Positions 43,211 to 51,941 of a DNA stretch of 58,580 bases are shown here, piece by piece (within the stretch, counting starts at the first letter, position 1; every line of letters begins with the position of its first letter). This stretch comes from an uncultured Oscillospiraceae bacterium (GTDB lineage Bacteria > Bacillota > Clostridia > Oscillospirales > Oscillospiraceae): positions 1-58,580 of the forward strand of contig CAJFVK010000003.1 of the NCBI GenBank assembly GCA_904420435.1, given 5' to 3'. Position numbers and translations under genes: made by a program. The notes under the pieces were generated by a model. It saw only the letters and a list, made by a program, of their open reading frames with translations, was not told the DNA's origin and searched no databases.

Positions 43211-43945
43211 TCAGCGGTAATTGCCCGCCATATACTGGGCCAGCAGGTCCGGGTCACTGGTGGAGGCCAGCTTGGCCATCTTCTCCTCCTCCTCGCGGCT
43301 GAGCAGGCGGCAGCGCTCCAGCACATCCTTCAGGTAGGCCCGGGGGAACTTGACCGCGCCGTTTTCGTCCATGTGGATGATTTCCCCAGGGCACACATCC
43401 ATGCCGCAGATCTCCACCGGCACGTTGACCGCCTTCACCGCCTGGGGCCCGTGGCCGGGGGAGGTGCCGGTCAGCATGTACTGCAGGCCGATCTCCCGCA
43501 CCTCGCCCAGATCCCGGGAGGGGCCGTCGGAGAGGATGCCCACGCAGCCCACAGACCGGAAAGCGGTGGCCATATTTCCGCCGCACAGGCCGATCTTACC
43601 ACGGATCCGCTGGGGGAAGTCCTGCTTGATGACGACGATGGTGGGCCTGGGGGAGTCGCTGAGGGCCCGCAGCACGTCGCCGAAGCTGGGGCCGCCCTGG
43701 ACGGTGGGGTCCGGCAGCCCGTAGACGCAGGTCACCGCGAAGCCGCACACCCGGCCCAGCTCCGGGAACATCAGGCGCAGCCGGTCGTCTGTGTACCAGT
43801 TCACGTCCCAGGGGTGGTAGAGCCCCAGGCAGGTGGGGGCGCCGGGGTAGGTGGCCACCACGTTGGTGACGGTGGGCGTGTCGAACTGCTTGAGCTCCTC
43901 GATGATCTCCAGCTCCTGCTCAGGGGTCAGGGGTTCTCTGTTCAT
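43211..43945 (-). CDS. RraA-like aldolase/decarboxylase
   Basis: 244 residues. The start at 43945 is set by AAAGGAG; an upstream in-frame ATG at 43966 is less well placed. The RraA/HMG-aldolase core is visible: FDTPTVTNVVATYP, LCGGNMATAFRSVGCVG and ILSDGPSRDLGEVREIG, where the Arg-Asp pair binds the metal-pyruvate enolate. Such proteins cleave 4-hydroxy-4-methyl-2-oxoglutarate or decarboxylate oxaloacetate; true RraA RNase E inhibitors are shorter and proteobacterial. Substrate is not clear. Confidence 0.87.
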   Translation of the reverse strand: MNREPLTPEQELEIIEELKQFDTPTVTNVVATYPGAPTCLGLYHPWDVNWYTDDRLRLMFPELGRVCGFAVTCVYGLPDPTVQGGPSFGDVLRALSDSPRPTIVVIKQDFPQRIRGKIGLCGGNMATAFRSVGCVGILSDGPSRDLGEVREIGLQYMLTGTSPGHGPQAVKAVNVPVEICGMDVCPGEIIHMDENGAVKFPRAYLKDVLERCRLLSREEEEKMAKLASTSDPDLLAQYMAGNYR

Positions 43946-44134
43946 GGGAAAGGCTCCTTTCAGCATGTTGTCCTGTTGTGAGAGGAATATACTGAAACCA
44001 TCTTAACACAAACCTGGAAAATTGCAACGGGCAAAGGGGCCGCCTGGGCGCAGCCGGATCCGCCGCGCGCCCTGCGGGCTTCCCCAAAGCCGGCGGGGCT
44101 TGGGCGGGTTCCGGAAAAGCCGCCGCACGGAAAA
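43946..44134. other. Intergenic, no gene
   Basis: A - strand TATATT-like -10 near 43990 may serve the RraA-like gene. The rest is GC-rich and shows only weak inverted repeats. Confidence 0.35.
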
Positions 44135-44160
44135 GGGCCCCGCTCAGCTGAGCGGGGCCC
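44131..44160 (-). terminator. Terminator of the amino-sugar operon
   Basis: 44135-44160 is a perfect 26-base palindrome (13-bp arms); on the - strand it is followed by TTTT. It lies 40 bases after the nagB stop. Confidence 0.75.
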
Positions 44161-44199
44161 TTGCCTGCCGGCAGAGCGCCGGTGGCCGCGAGGAGGCTT

Positions 44200-44925
44200 T
44201 TACAGCTTGCTCAGGGCGGCCTCGTCGCCCACCAGCACAACATTAGGATGCATCTGGAGAATGGAGGCGGGCACCTGGGGGACGACGGGGCCGGTGAAGG
44301 CCTGCTTGACGATATCCGCCTTGTCCGCGCCGCTGACCACCATCAGGATCCGCTGCGCCTGCATGATGGTCTTGATCCCCATTGTCAGGGCCTGGCGGGG
44401 GACCTGGTCCCGGGAGGAGAAAAAGCGGGCGTTGGCGTCGATGGTGTTGGCGGTCAGGTCCACCACATGGGTTTCCAGCTCAAAGGCCTGCCCCGGCTCA
44501 TTGAACCCGATGTGGCCGTTGTGGCCCATGCCCAGCAGCTGGATGTCAATGCCGCCCAGGCTGTGGATTACCTGGTTGTACCGCCGGCACTCCGCGTCCG
44601 TATCCTGGGCGAGACCGTTGGGGACGTTGGTGTTTTCCGGCGGGATGTTGATGTGGTCAAAAAAGTTGCTCTGCATAAAATAGCGGTAGCTCTGGGGGTG
44701 GTCGGGCGACAGGCCCACATACTCGTCCAGATTGACCGTTTTGACCGCCCGGAAATCCAGGTCGCCCTTCCTGTACCAGGCGATCAGCTGCTGATAAATG
44801 CCGATGGGGCTGGAGCCGGTGGCGAGGCCCAGGACGGAGTCCGGCTTCAGAATCACCTGGGCGGAGAGAATATTGGCCGCCTTGCGGCTCATTCCGTAGT
44901 AGTCTTTTGCACAGTAGATTTTCAT
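44200..44925 (-). CDS. nagB: Glucosamine-6-phosphate deaminase
   Basis: 241 residues. It converts glucosamine-6-phosphate to fructose-6-phosphate and ammonia. GLATGSSPIGIYQQL binds the phosphate, NLDEYVGLSPDHPQSY holds the Asp of ring opening and MGHNGHIGFNEPG the catalytic His/Glu. The ATG at 44925 follows GAGGTG; the frame extends 26 codons upstream but the family begins MKIY. Last gene of the amino-sugar run, 31 bases after nagA, and followed by a palindromic terminator. Confidence 0.96.
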   Translation of the reverse strand: MKIYCAKDYYGMSRKAANILSAQVILKPDSVLGLATGSSPIGIYQQLIAWYRKGDLDFRAVKTVNLDEYVGLSPDHPQSYRYFMQSNFFDHINIPPENTNVPNGLAQDTDAECRRYNQVIHSLGGIDIQLLGMGHNGHIGFNEPGQAFELETHVVDLTANTIDANARFFSSRDQVPRQALTMGIKTIMQAQRILMVVSGADKADIVKQAFTGPVVPQVPASILQMHPNVVLVGDEAALSKL

Positions 44926-44956
44926 AATACACCTCACAGCAGTCTGCTGTCCGGAC

Positions 44957-46066
44957 TTATTTTGCGAGAGAGGGACCCGCCGGCTGCAGTTTTCCGTCAA
45001 CATAGACCGCTTTGATGTTCAGATCCTGGTCCAGGACGACCAGATCCGCGCTCTTCCCCGGGGCAATGACGCCGGCGTCAAGGCGAGCGGCCAGAGCGGG
45101 GGCGGTGGAGGCGGCGTAGACGGCGTCCTCCAGGGGGAGCCCAAAGCGGACCGCGTTGCGCAGGGCGTCCATCATGGAGATGGACGAGCCGGCGATGGTG
45201 CCGTCCAGAAGGGTGGCGCGGCCGTCCTTCACCACGATGGGCTGTCCGCCCAGGGTGTACGGCCCGTCCGGCATCCCCGCGCACCGGAGGGAGTCGGAGA
45301 TCAGATTCAGCCTCTGGCCGAAGAGCTGATGGGTCATGCGGACCACCGACGGGTGGATATGGATGCCGTCGCAGATCAGCTCCACGCTGGCCCCGCTGTC
45401 ATAGGCGGCGCCGATGATGCCGGGCGAGCGGTGGAGCAGGGGGGGCATCCCGTTGAACAGGTGGGTCGCGTGGGTCGCGCCCAGCTGAAAGGCCTCCATG
45501 GCGGTTTCATACCCGGCGGTGGAGTGCCCCAGTGATACGGCGCACACCTGGGAGGCCTGCCGGATAAACGCCATGCCGCCGGGCTCCTCGCAGGCCACCG
45601 TGACCAGCCGGACCTGGCCGCCGCTGGCCTCCTGCAGGCGGAGCAGCATGGAGAAGTCCGGCTGATGGAGGTTTTCCGCCGCCTGGGCGCCCCGCTTGGC
45701 CATGGACAGGAAGGGGCCCTCCAGGTGGACGCCGGCGCATTTGGCGCCCCCCTGCCGCCTGAAATCCCGGATGGCGTGCATCGCCGCGGTGAGGACGTCC
45801 TCCTGCAGCGTCATGGTGGTGGCCAGATAGGAGGTGACGCCGTGGGCGGCGTAGTAATCCGCCAGGGGCTGCAGCCCCTGGGGTTTGCCGTCGCTGAAAT
45901 CCTCCCCTATGGCCCCGTGGGTGTGGATGTCCACCAGGCCGGGGATCACATAGAGGCCGTTCCAGGGGCCGTCCGCCTCCTGCAGAGCGGTGATCGCGCG
46001 GTCAAAGGAGAGATTCCCCAGAAGGAACTCCCTTCCCACAAACAGCTTGACATGCTTCAGTTCCAT
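44957..46066 (-). CDS. nagA: N-acetylglucosamine-6-phosphate deacetylase
   Basis: 369 residues. Amidohydrolase: HxH in GLVDIHTHG (about 46-50), the metal Glu in GVHLEGPFLS (about 115-124), His in SLGHSTAGY and ATHLFNGMPP, and the catalytic Asp in LISDSLRCAG (about 256). It deacetylates GlcNAc-6-phosphate for NagB. The start is ten bases after the ROK gene stop, so the two are coupled. Confidence 0.96.
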   Translation of the reverse strand: MELKHVKLFVGREFLLGNLSFDRAITALQEADGPWNGLYVIPGLVDIHTHGAIGEDFSDGKPQGLQPLADYYAAHGVTSYLATTMTLQEDVLTAAMHAIRDFRRQGGAKCAGVHLEGPFLSMAKRGAQAAENLHQPDFSMLLRLQEASGGQVRLVTVACEEPGGMAFIRQASQVCAVSLGHSTAGYETAMEAFQLGATHATHLFNGMPPLLHRSPGIIGAAYDSGASVELICDGIHIHPSVVRMTHQLFGQRLNLISDSLRCAGMPDGPYTLGGQPIVVKDGRATLLDGTIAGSSISMMDALRNAVRFGLPLEDAVYAASTAPALAARLDAGVIAPGKSADLVVLDQDLNIKAVYVDGKLQPAGPSLAK

Positions 46067-46076
46067 CCCGGCCGCC

Positions 46077-47456
46077 TCACTTCCGCTCCGGCAGGCTGGC
46101 CGCGGCCATGGACTGGCCCACCCGGCGGAATTTCTCGTCGGGCAGGGAGAGGGAGATCTGATCCGCCAGAGCGGGATAGGCGTCCCGGAGCGTCTGCCGG
46201 CAGGATTCCAGAATGGTGTCGCCGCCCTTGCCGCTCATGACGCGGCCCAGCAGAAGGACGTTCCGGCAGCGGTAGAGATCGTAGTAGAAGGCCAGGGTGT
46301 GGCCCAGGTAGACGCCGATGGACTGGTAAATAGACGCCGCCAGGGGGTTTCCCTGCTCCATCAACGCCTGCACCTCCTTGAGCTTCTCCGCCGGGGAGAG
46401 CTTCTCGGAGAGGGCGATGCCCGCCCGGGGTGCCAGCTTGATCACAGCGTCCTGGGAGAAGTACTTTACGCCGCAGCCGATGTCGCCGCTCCACTCGTCC
46501 ACCGCCGCGCCGGGGGCCGCGTCCACCGGGACAAAGGCCAGCTCGTTGAGCCAGCCGGTGATGCGGCCCTGGCCGTCCACAAAGCCGGCCGCCTCGCTGG
46601 TGCCCATGGCGATCCCCAGGACGCTGTTGGTCCCCAGGCTCATGGCCCCGGCCAGGGCGGACACGTCGCCGTCGTTGACCACGGCAAAGGGGACCTGGCC
46701 GAAGGTGTCTGTAACGGCCCGGATGTAGATGTCCTTCACCTTCTCCTCAAAGAGGGGGCGGGGGACCTGGAGGAACAGGGAGGCGCTCATGGTCCGGTTC
46801 CCGATGTAAATGCCGGCGGAGGAGATCCCCACGGCGTCCACCCGGGGCAGGTGGGCCGCGGCGGACCGCAGGGCGGACACGATGCCCTCGTAGTGGTACT
46901 GGGGGTCCGTGCTGCGCTTGGGGAACCAGACGACCTCCTCGGAGAAGACGGTTTCCCCGTTGATCACAGCCGAAACCTTCCGGTCGGAGCCGCCGGCGTC
47001 AAATCCGATGCGGCACCCGTCCAGATGGCCGCCGACCGCCTGGGGGGCGTCCTTGGCCGGCGGCACCTGCGCGCACTGGACCACCTGGAAGGGCCGCTCG
47101 AAGACGTCCGCCATAAAGCCGGCGTCAAAGGCGCGGCTGCCGCGGCTGCTGTAGGCCTCCGACAGGTAGGCGAAGGCGTTCTCGTCGCCGGAAACGTAGA
47201 TTCGCCAGCCGCCCTTCATCCAGAGAATGGTCTTGACCAGGCGGTCTATGTAGTAGCGGTCCGCCTCCGCCATCTCCGGCGTGCCGTGGAGAAAGGTCTG
47301 GAGGGAAGCCATCTCCCCGTTGGCGCGCTCTACAGCGATGTGGACCGGCTTCCTGGCCGTCCGCAGAAAGGCCCGGTTGAACTGATGGATCGGGATAAAG
47401 TCCGGGTCCAGGGGGGGACGATGCTCCACCGGGACCTCTATGCCGTGACAATTCAT
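46077..47456 (-). CDS. Long ROK-like sugar kinase or regulator
   Basis: 459 residues from ATG 47456, set by AAGGAGAG. A ~145-residue N-terminal region without a recognised domain precedes an ASKHA/ROK core: GFDAGGSDRKVSAV (phosphate 1, about 151-164), AVGISSAGIYIGN, FAVVNDGDVSAL (ROK catalytic Asp region) and LGIAMGTSEAAGF. ROK proteins phosphorylate hexoses such as N-acetylglucosamine or N-acetylmannosamine. The position before nagA and nagB suggests the kinase step. The N-terminal part shows no clear helix-turn-helix, so a repressor role seems less likely. Confidence 0.82.
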   Translation of the reverse strand: MNCHGIEVPVEHRPPLDPDFIPIHQFNRAFLRTARKPVHIAVERANGEMASLQTFLHGTPEMAEADRYYIDRLVKTILWMKGGWRIYVSGDENAFAYLSEAYSSRGSRAFDAGFMADVFERPFQVVQCAQVPPAKDAPQAVGGHLDGCRIGFDAGGSDRKVSAVINGETVFSEEVVWFPKRSTDPQYHYEGIVSALRSAAAHLPRVDAVGISSAGIYIGNRTMSASLFLQVPRPLFEEKVKDIYIRAVTDTFGQVPFAVVNDGDVSALAGAMSLGTNSVLGIAMGTSEAAGFVDGQGRITGWLNELAFVPVDAAPGAAVDEWSGDIGCGVKYFSQDAVIKLAPRAGIALSEKLSPAEKLKEVQALMEQGNPLAASIYQSIGVYLGHTLAFYYDLYRCRNVLLLGRVMSGKGGDTILESCRQTLRDAYPALADQISLSLPDEKFRRVGQSMAAASLPERK

Positions 47457-47557
47457 AAAAGGACTCTCCTTGCAAGATAGAATCGATCCTCCATTGCACA
47501 CGATGCCGGCCCGGATGTCGGAAGCCGGCCGGACAGGGGGGAGGGGGAAAGGGGCCG

Positions 47558-49099
47558 TCAGCCCTTGGCGGGCGGTTGCTCCCGGTATTCGCTGGGAGCC
47601 ACGCCCGTGTATTTTTTGAAGATCTTGGAGAAATAGCTCTGGCTGTTGAAGCCCGCCGCATAGGCGGCCTCCTTGACGCTCATGTCCCCTGCGGCCAGCA
47701 GCTTTTTCGCCTGGTTGATCCGCACCTGGGTCAGATATTCCGTAAAGTTGCTGCCCGTGTGCTTGCGGAACAGCTTGCTGAGATAGAAGAGCGAAACATT
47801 CAGCTCCTCCGCTACGCTGTCCAGGGTGAGATCCTCCTGGAACCGGCTCTTGACGATCTGCACCGCTTTTGCCACCAGCTGGTTTGGCTGCAGGCTCTCC
47901 TGCCGGTTGTGGAGGGCGGCCAGGCTGCGGAAGGACCGCTCCAGAGTGTCCTGCAGCGCGTTGATGTCCTCGATGGCGAACAACTGCCCGGAGGACAGGG
48001 GCTGGAGGTCGCCGGCGTTCTCCGGGAAGTTGCCGATGACCAGGATGTAGAGCCAGTAGGCGGACTCCTGCACCTGCTGGTAAGCGGTCAGAAGCTGAAA
48101 GGTCCCGAAAAACCGCTGGAGCTGCTCGGGGATCAGCTCCGCCTTGCCGGCGCGGATGCTCTGGGTGATTTTCAGGGAGATCTCCGTGATGTACGCCAGG
48201 GAGTTCTGCTCCGGCAGGCCGCCATTCGCCTGAAAGGTCAGGGGCGCCCCGGTGGCGGCCGCGCCCCGCAGCGCGGCGATAGCCTGCTCGTAGGAGCGCC
48301 GCAGATCGTCCGCGCAGTCGGCCACGCTGCCCACGCCGATCTGGCAGGGGGAGCCGCTGGCGCAGAGGGTGTTGGACAGATGCCGCATGGTTTCCTGGAC
48401 GCGGGCGGGGTAGAGGGCCTCGCCGCTCAGCGCCACGCAGACGCAGATCTCATGGATCATCTCCCCGATGCAGGTCATCCCCATATTCCGCATAATGGAT
48501 TTGACGCTCCGCAGCAGGGTGCTGCCGGCCTGGCTGCCCTGGATGGCAAAGACGAAGCCGGCGGCGACGGGGATCTGCATGAAGTCAAAGATGGTGGCAA
48601 TGGGGGCGGCGGAGCGCATGGAGGCGATGGACAGCACCAGGTCGCTCTCCAGAACGGGGCGGATGGCGTCCATCTTCTCCTGGTGGTACTGCGCCCGCTC
48701 CGTCCAGGAGCGCTTCTGCTCGATCTCCTGGGCCAGCCCGTCCAGGACCCGGTTGATGTCCTCCAGCCGGATGGGCTTGACCAGAAAGTCCGTCACATCC
48801 AGCCGCATGGCCTCCTGGGCATAGGCGAACTGGCTGTGGGCGGAGATGATGACAAAGGAGGGGGAGCCCGGCAGCAGCCGCATCTGGCGGATAACGTCCA
48901 GGCCGTTGATTCCGGGCAGGTTGATGTCCATCAGCACGATGTCCGGCAGAAAATCCTTGTAGATCTCCAGGGCCTGAATCCCGTTGGCGGCGGAGCGGAC
49001 CTCCTGGATATCCTGCCGGTTGTATTTCAGCATCATGGACAGCGCGCTGCTCTCGATCTCCTCATCCTCCACAATTAACACACGGTATGATCTGCTCAT
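47558..49099 (-). CDS. YesN-like response regulator, receiver plus AraC domain
   Basis: 513 residues. The receiver domain (about 3-120) has acidic EDEE, phospho-acceptor Asp58 in IVLMDINLPG, and Lys in FLVKPIRL. After a long middle region, the AraC-type double helix-turn-helix (about 410-510) reads LNVSLFYLSKLFRKHTG and AGFNSQSYFSKIFKKYTG. These regulators typically control sugar ABC transporters. It overlaps the kinase gene by four bases. Confidence 0.94.
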   Translation of the reverse strand: MSRSYRVLIVEDEEIESSALSMMLKYNRQDIQEVRSAANGIQALEIYKDFLPDIVLMDINLPGINGLDVIRQMRLLPGSPSFVIISAHSQFAYAQEAMRLDVTDFLVKPIRLEDINRVLDGLAQEIEQKRSWTERAQYHQEKMDAIRPVLESDLVLSIASMRSAAPIATIFDFMQIPVAAGFVFAIQGSQAGSTLLRSVKSIMRNMGMTCIGEMIHEICVCVALSGEALYPARVQETMRHLSNTLCASGSPCQIGVGSVADCADDLRRSYEQAIAALRGAAATGAPLTFQANGGLPEQNSLAYITEISLKITQSIRAGKAELIPEQLQRFFGTFQLLTAYQQVQESAYWLYILVIGNFPENAGDLQPLSSGQLFAIEDINALQDTLERSFRSLAALHNRQESLQPNQLVAKAVQIVKSRFQEDLTLDSVAEELNVSLFYLSKLFRKHTGSNFTEYLTQVRINQAKKLLAAGDMSVKEAAYAAGFNSQSYFSKIFKKYTGVAPSEYREQPPAKG

Positions 49100-50559
49100 G
49101 CTTCCTCCTCCAGGGGCAAACCAATGGTAATCAGGGTGCCGCAGTGCTCCTCGCTCTCGATGGTGAACTGGAGATCGCCACCAAAGTAGATCTTCAGCCG
49201 CCGGTAGACGTTGGTCAGTCCGATCCCGGCGTTCTGGCTGTCGCCGGAGCTGTCCAGCCCCAGCTTCAGGCAGGACTGGAGCTCCTCCAGCCGGTCGGCG
49301 GACATGCCGATGCCGTTGTCCTCAATCTGGATGCGGACCCGGCCCTCCCGCAGCCGGATCTTCAGGGAGATTACGGCGGCGTCCGTCAGCGGTCCGATCC
49401 CGTGCTTGATGGCGTTTTCCACCAGGGGCTGCAGGACGATGGCGGGCATCCGCAGGTTGGGGATCTCCTCCGGGACGTCCACCACGAAATCCAGCCTGCC
49501 GCCAAAGCGCTTCTTCTGGATAAAGAGGTAGTTCTGGATGGAGTTGATCTCCTCCCGGAGGGTGGAGGTGGTGCTGCTCTTGTCCAGCGCGTAGCGGAGG
49601 AATTCCGCCAGCCGGTCAATCAGCTCGCTGGTGGTGGCGTCGTGGTTCAGATAGGCGCTCTTGCTGATCATGCTCAGGGTATTGAAGAGGAAGTGAGGGT
49701 TGATCTGCGCCTGCAGGGAGCGCAGCTCCGCCCTGGTCACCAGGTTCTGCATGGCCAGGCGCTCGCTCTCCTGGCGCAAAAGCCGCTGCTCCAGCTGGGC
49801 GTTCTGCTTGAGAACGCCCATGTTCTGCTCCACCTGGCTGGCCATCTCGGCGAAGGTGTCCGCCATGACGGCCAGCTCCGCTGAGGCCTCGCCGATGGGC
49901 TCCAGGTGGAAATCACCATTTTGGATCCGGCGGGCGTTCTCCATCAGGGTGTGGATCGGCCGCAGGATGCTCCTGCCGTAGGTGCTGGCGATCGCCAGCC
50001 CGGCCACCACCAGGAGGGCCAGGGCGATGAGCTGGACCGCCTGCTTCTGCTGCCAGCGGCTCTGGATGGCGTCCGCGTTCGCCTGGAGGTACTCCGCCAG
50101 GGCGGTGTAGTACTCCGTGGAGGTGTTGCGGATCAGCAGGCAGCGGTAGGAGAGGTCGTTGTAGGTGGCATAGACCGCGGTCTTGCCCTCCAGATAGACG
50201 TCTATGGACTTCTGGTAGTAGTCCAGCATGTTTGCCAGCAGCCCGAAGCGCCAGGCCAGCTGCCGGTCCACGTTGCCGCGGATCAGCTCCAGATCCTCCC
50301 GGGCCTGGCCCGACAAGAGGCGGTAGCGCTCATACTCCTCGTCGCTGTCGGAGTAGAGCCAGTCCCGGGCCGCGCTGTCCATCTCCTCCACGGCCACGTA
50401 GAAGTCCGAGAGGGCGCTGTTGCAGTCGAAGAAGATGCGCGTCCCCTGAATCGCCTCCTGGGTGGAGATGCCGGAGAGCAGGGCCACAATGACGCAGAAG
50501 GCGGTTGTCAACGCCAGAACAGCGTAAATCTGGGTCCGGATACTGGTGCGAACCTTCAA
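49096..50559 (-). CDS. YesM-like sensor histidine kinase
   Basis: 487 residues starting with TTG at 50559, supported by AAAGGATGG. Two membrane helices (about 10-31 and 175-194) bracket an extracytoplasmic sensor of about 145 residues. A HAMP-type linker, a coiled coil, and the His_kinase domain with His289 in QINPHFLFNTLSM follow; ATPase motifs are NAIKHGIG, DNGIGM and GIGLTNVYRRL. It should phosphorylate the response regulator encoded next. The pair has its own promoter and lies between the importer and the nag genes. Confidence 0.93.
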   Translation of the reverse strand: MKVRTSIRTQIYAVLALTTAFCVIVALLSGISTQEAIQGTRIFFDCNSALSDFYVAVEEMDSAARDWLYSDSDEEYERYRLLSGQAREDLELIRGNVDRQLAWRFGLLANMLDYYQKSIDVYLEGKTAVYATYNDLSYRCLLIRNTSTEYYTALAEYLQANADAIQSRWQQKQAVQLIALALLVVAGLAIASTYGRSILRPIHTLMENARRIQNGDFHLEPIGEASAELAVMADTFAEMASQVEQNMGVLKQNAQLEQRLLRQESERLAMQNLVTRAELRSLQAQINPHFLFNTLSMISKSAYLNHDATTSELIDRLAEFLRYALDKSSTTSTLREEINSIQNYLFIQKKRFGGRLDFVVDVPEEIPNLRMPAIVLQPLVENAIKHGIGPLTDAAVISLKIRLREGRVRIQIEDNGIGMSADRLEELQSCLKLGLDSSGDSQNAGIGLTNVYRRLKIYFGGDLQFTIESEEHCGTLITIGLPLEEEA

Positions 50560-50641
50560 GGCGATCCATCCTTTCTAAAGGGAGCCGCCGGAGAGGATGC
50601 CCTCCCGCGGCGGCCTGTCCGAAAACGAGTGGGACACCCCA

Positions 50642-50670
50642 AGTATATCGCCCCGGAGCCCGTAAGGCAA
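50642..50670 (-). promoter_or_regulatory. Promoter of the two-component genes
   Basis: On the - strand TTGCCT (50670-50665), 17-base spacer, TATACT (50647-50642). The leader can form a GCCGCC/GGCGGC hairpin before the TTG start. Confidence 0.7.
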
Positions 50671-50742
50671 ACCCTTTTTCCCGGCCCGCCGCTCCGCCGG
50701 AGGGGAGGTTGGGCCAATGGCGGACATTTCCGCCGCTTTCAG

Positions 50743-50778
50743 AAAAACCGGCGGCCGGAATTGCTCCGACCGCCGGTT
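50743..50778 (-). terminator. Terminator of the ABC importer operon
   Basis: On the - strand AACCGGCGG (50778-50770) pairs with 50754-50746, with further inner pairing, then TTTTT. Confidence 0.8.
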
Positions 50779-50823
50779 GTCAGCGCCGGCAGGTCAAACC
50801 GCCCAAACGCCTGCGGGGTAGGT

Positions 50824-51882
50824 TTACGCCGCGGGGAGGTCGACCTTGACCTTCAGCAGGTCGTTGTACTCGTCGACGTTCTCCGTGGTGACCATCATGG
50901 TGCCGCCGTCGTTGACCACCTGCTCCGGCACGCGGCCCTCAGTGATGTTCTGATACAGCCAGTAGGCGGCCTGGTAGCCGTAGTTCCAGAAGGACACCAC
51001 GGAGGTGCACAGGATCTTGCCCTCCCGCAGCAGGTCCAGGTTCTCCTCGGTGTCGTCCACGCCCACGATCACCAGGTCGTCAGTGATGCCCAGCTCGTCG
51101 GCGGCGGTGACGCAGGCGGAGGCGGCCTCAGCGGCCAGATTCATGCAGACGTTGACCTCGGGATATGTATTGAAGGTGTTCAGCCACTCGTTGGTGCCGG
51201 TGGCCTTGTCGGACTTGGACAGGGTGGTGTTCACCAGCTCAAAGCCGCCGGGATGCTGGGAGAAGACCTCCTCCACCGCGGCGTTCTGATCCACGTAGAA
51301 CTGGGAGTTCAGATCGGCGCACTGGATGGACATGACGATTTTCTGATCCTCGGGGATAACCTTGGCGACCTCCTCGTACATCAGCTGGGCCTGCTTCTCC
51401 AGATCCTTGCCCAGGAAAGCCAGACGGCCCTCCAGGTCGGTCAGGTCGCTGTCCACCAGCAGGACCTTCACGCCCTCGTTGATGGCGTTCTCCAGAGGAG
51501 TGGCGGGGCAGATGCCCTGGGTGATGATGGCGTCAGCGCCCTGGGCCACGGCGGTGTCCACCAGCTGTGCCATCTCCTCGGCGGAAATGCCCTGGGGGCC
51601 GACCCAGTCGCCCTGGATGCCCAGTTCGTCGCAGGCAGCCTCAAAGCCGTCCTTGGCGATCAGCCAGATGGGGTGGCTCAGCAGAGGGGAAACAAACACA
51701 AAGTGGAGATCCTCGGTGCTGACGTCGCCGGTGCCGCCGGTATCGCCAGTGTTGCCGGCGTTGCCGGTGTCACCGTTGCCGGTATTCCCGTTGCCGGCGT
51801 CGCCGGCGTTGTTGCCGCTGCCGCAGGCAACCATCGCGAATACCATGGAGAGTGCCAGGATGACTGCAAGAAACTTTTTCAC
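50824..51882 (-). CDS. Lipoprotein sugar-binding protein of an ABC importer (RbsB-like)
   Basis: 352 residues from GTG 51882, behind GGGAGG. A lipoprotein signal with lipobox MVAC (Cys20) is followed by a repetitive Gly/Asn/Asp/Thr linker (about 21-55). The mature part is a type 1 periplasmic binding fold: FVFVSPLLSHPIWLIAKDGF, AQGADAIITQGICPATPLENA, and VIVGVDDTEENLDLLREGKI. It should capture a sugar outside the cell for the permease encoded upstream. It lies last in the permease-ATPase-binding protein order. Confidence 0.93.
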   Translation of the reverse strand: MKKFLAVILALSMVFAMVACGSGNNAGDAGNGNTGNGDTGNAGNTGDTGGTGDVSTEDLHFVFVSPLLSHPIWLIAKDGFEAACDELGIQGDWVGPQGISAEEMAQLVDTAVAQGADAIITQGICPATPLENAINEGVKVLLVDSDLTDLEGRLAFLGKDLEKQAQLMYEEVAKVIPEDQKIVMSIQCADLNSQFYVDQNAAVEEVFSQHPGGFELVNTTLSKSDKATGTNEWLNTFNTYPEVNVCMNLAAEAASACVTAADELGITDDLVIVGVDDTEENLDLLREGKILCTSVVSFWNYGYQAAYWLYQNITEGRVPEQVVNDGGTMMVTTENVDEYNDLLKVKVDLPAA

Positions 51883-51941
51883 GATTCATTCCTCCCATTT
51901 TTTGTTTGGTTGAGATATATACAAAGGCTTGCGCCTATGTA

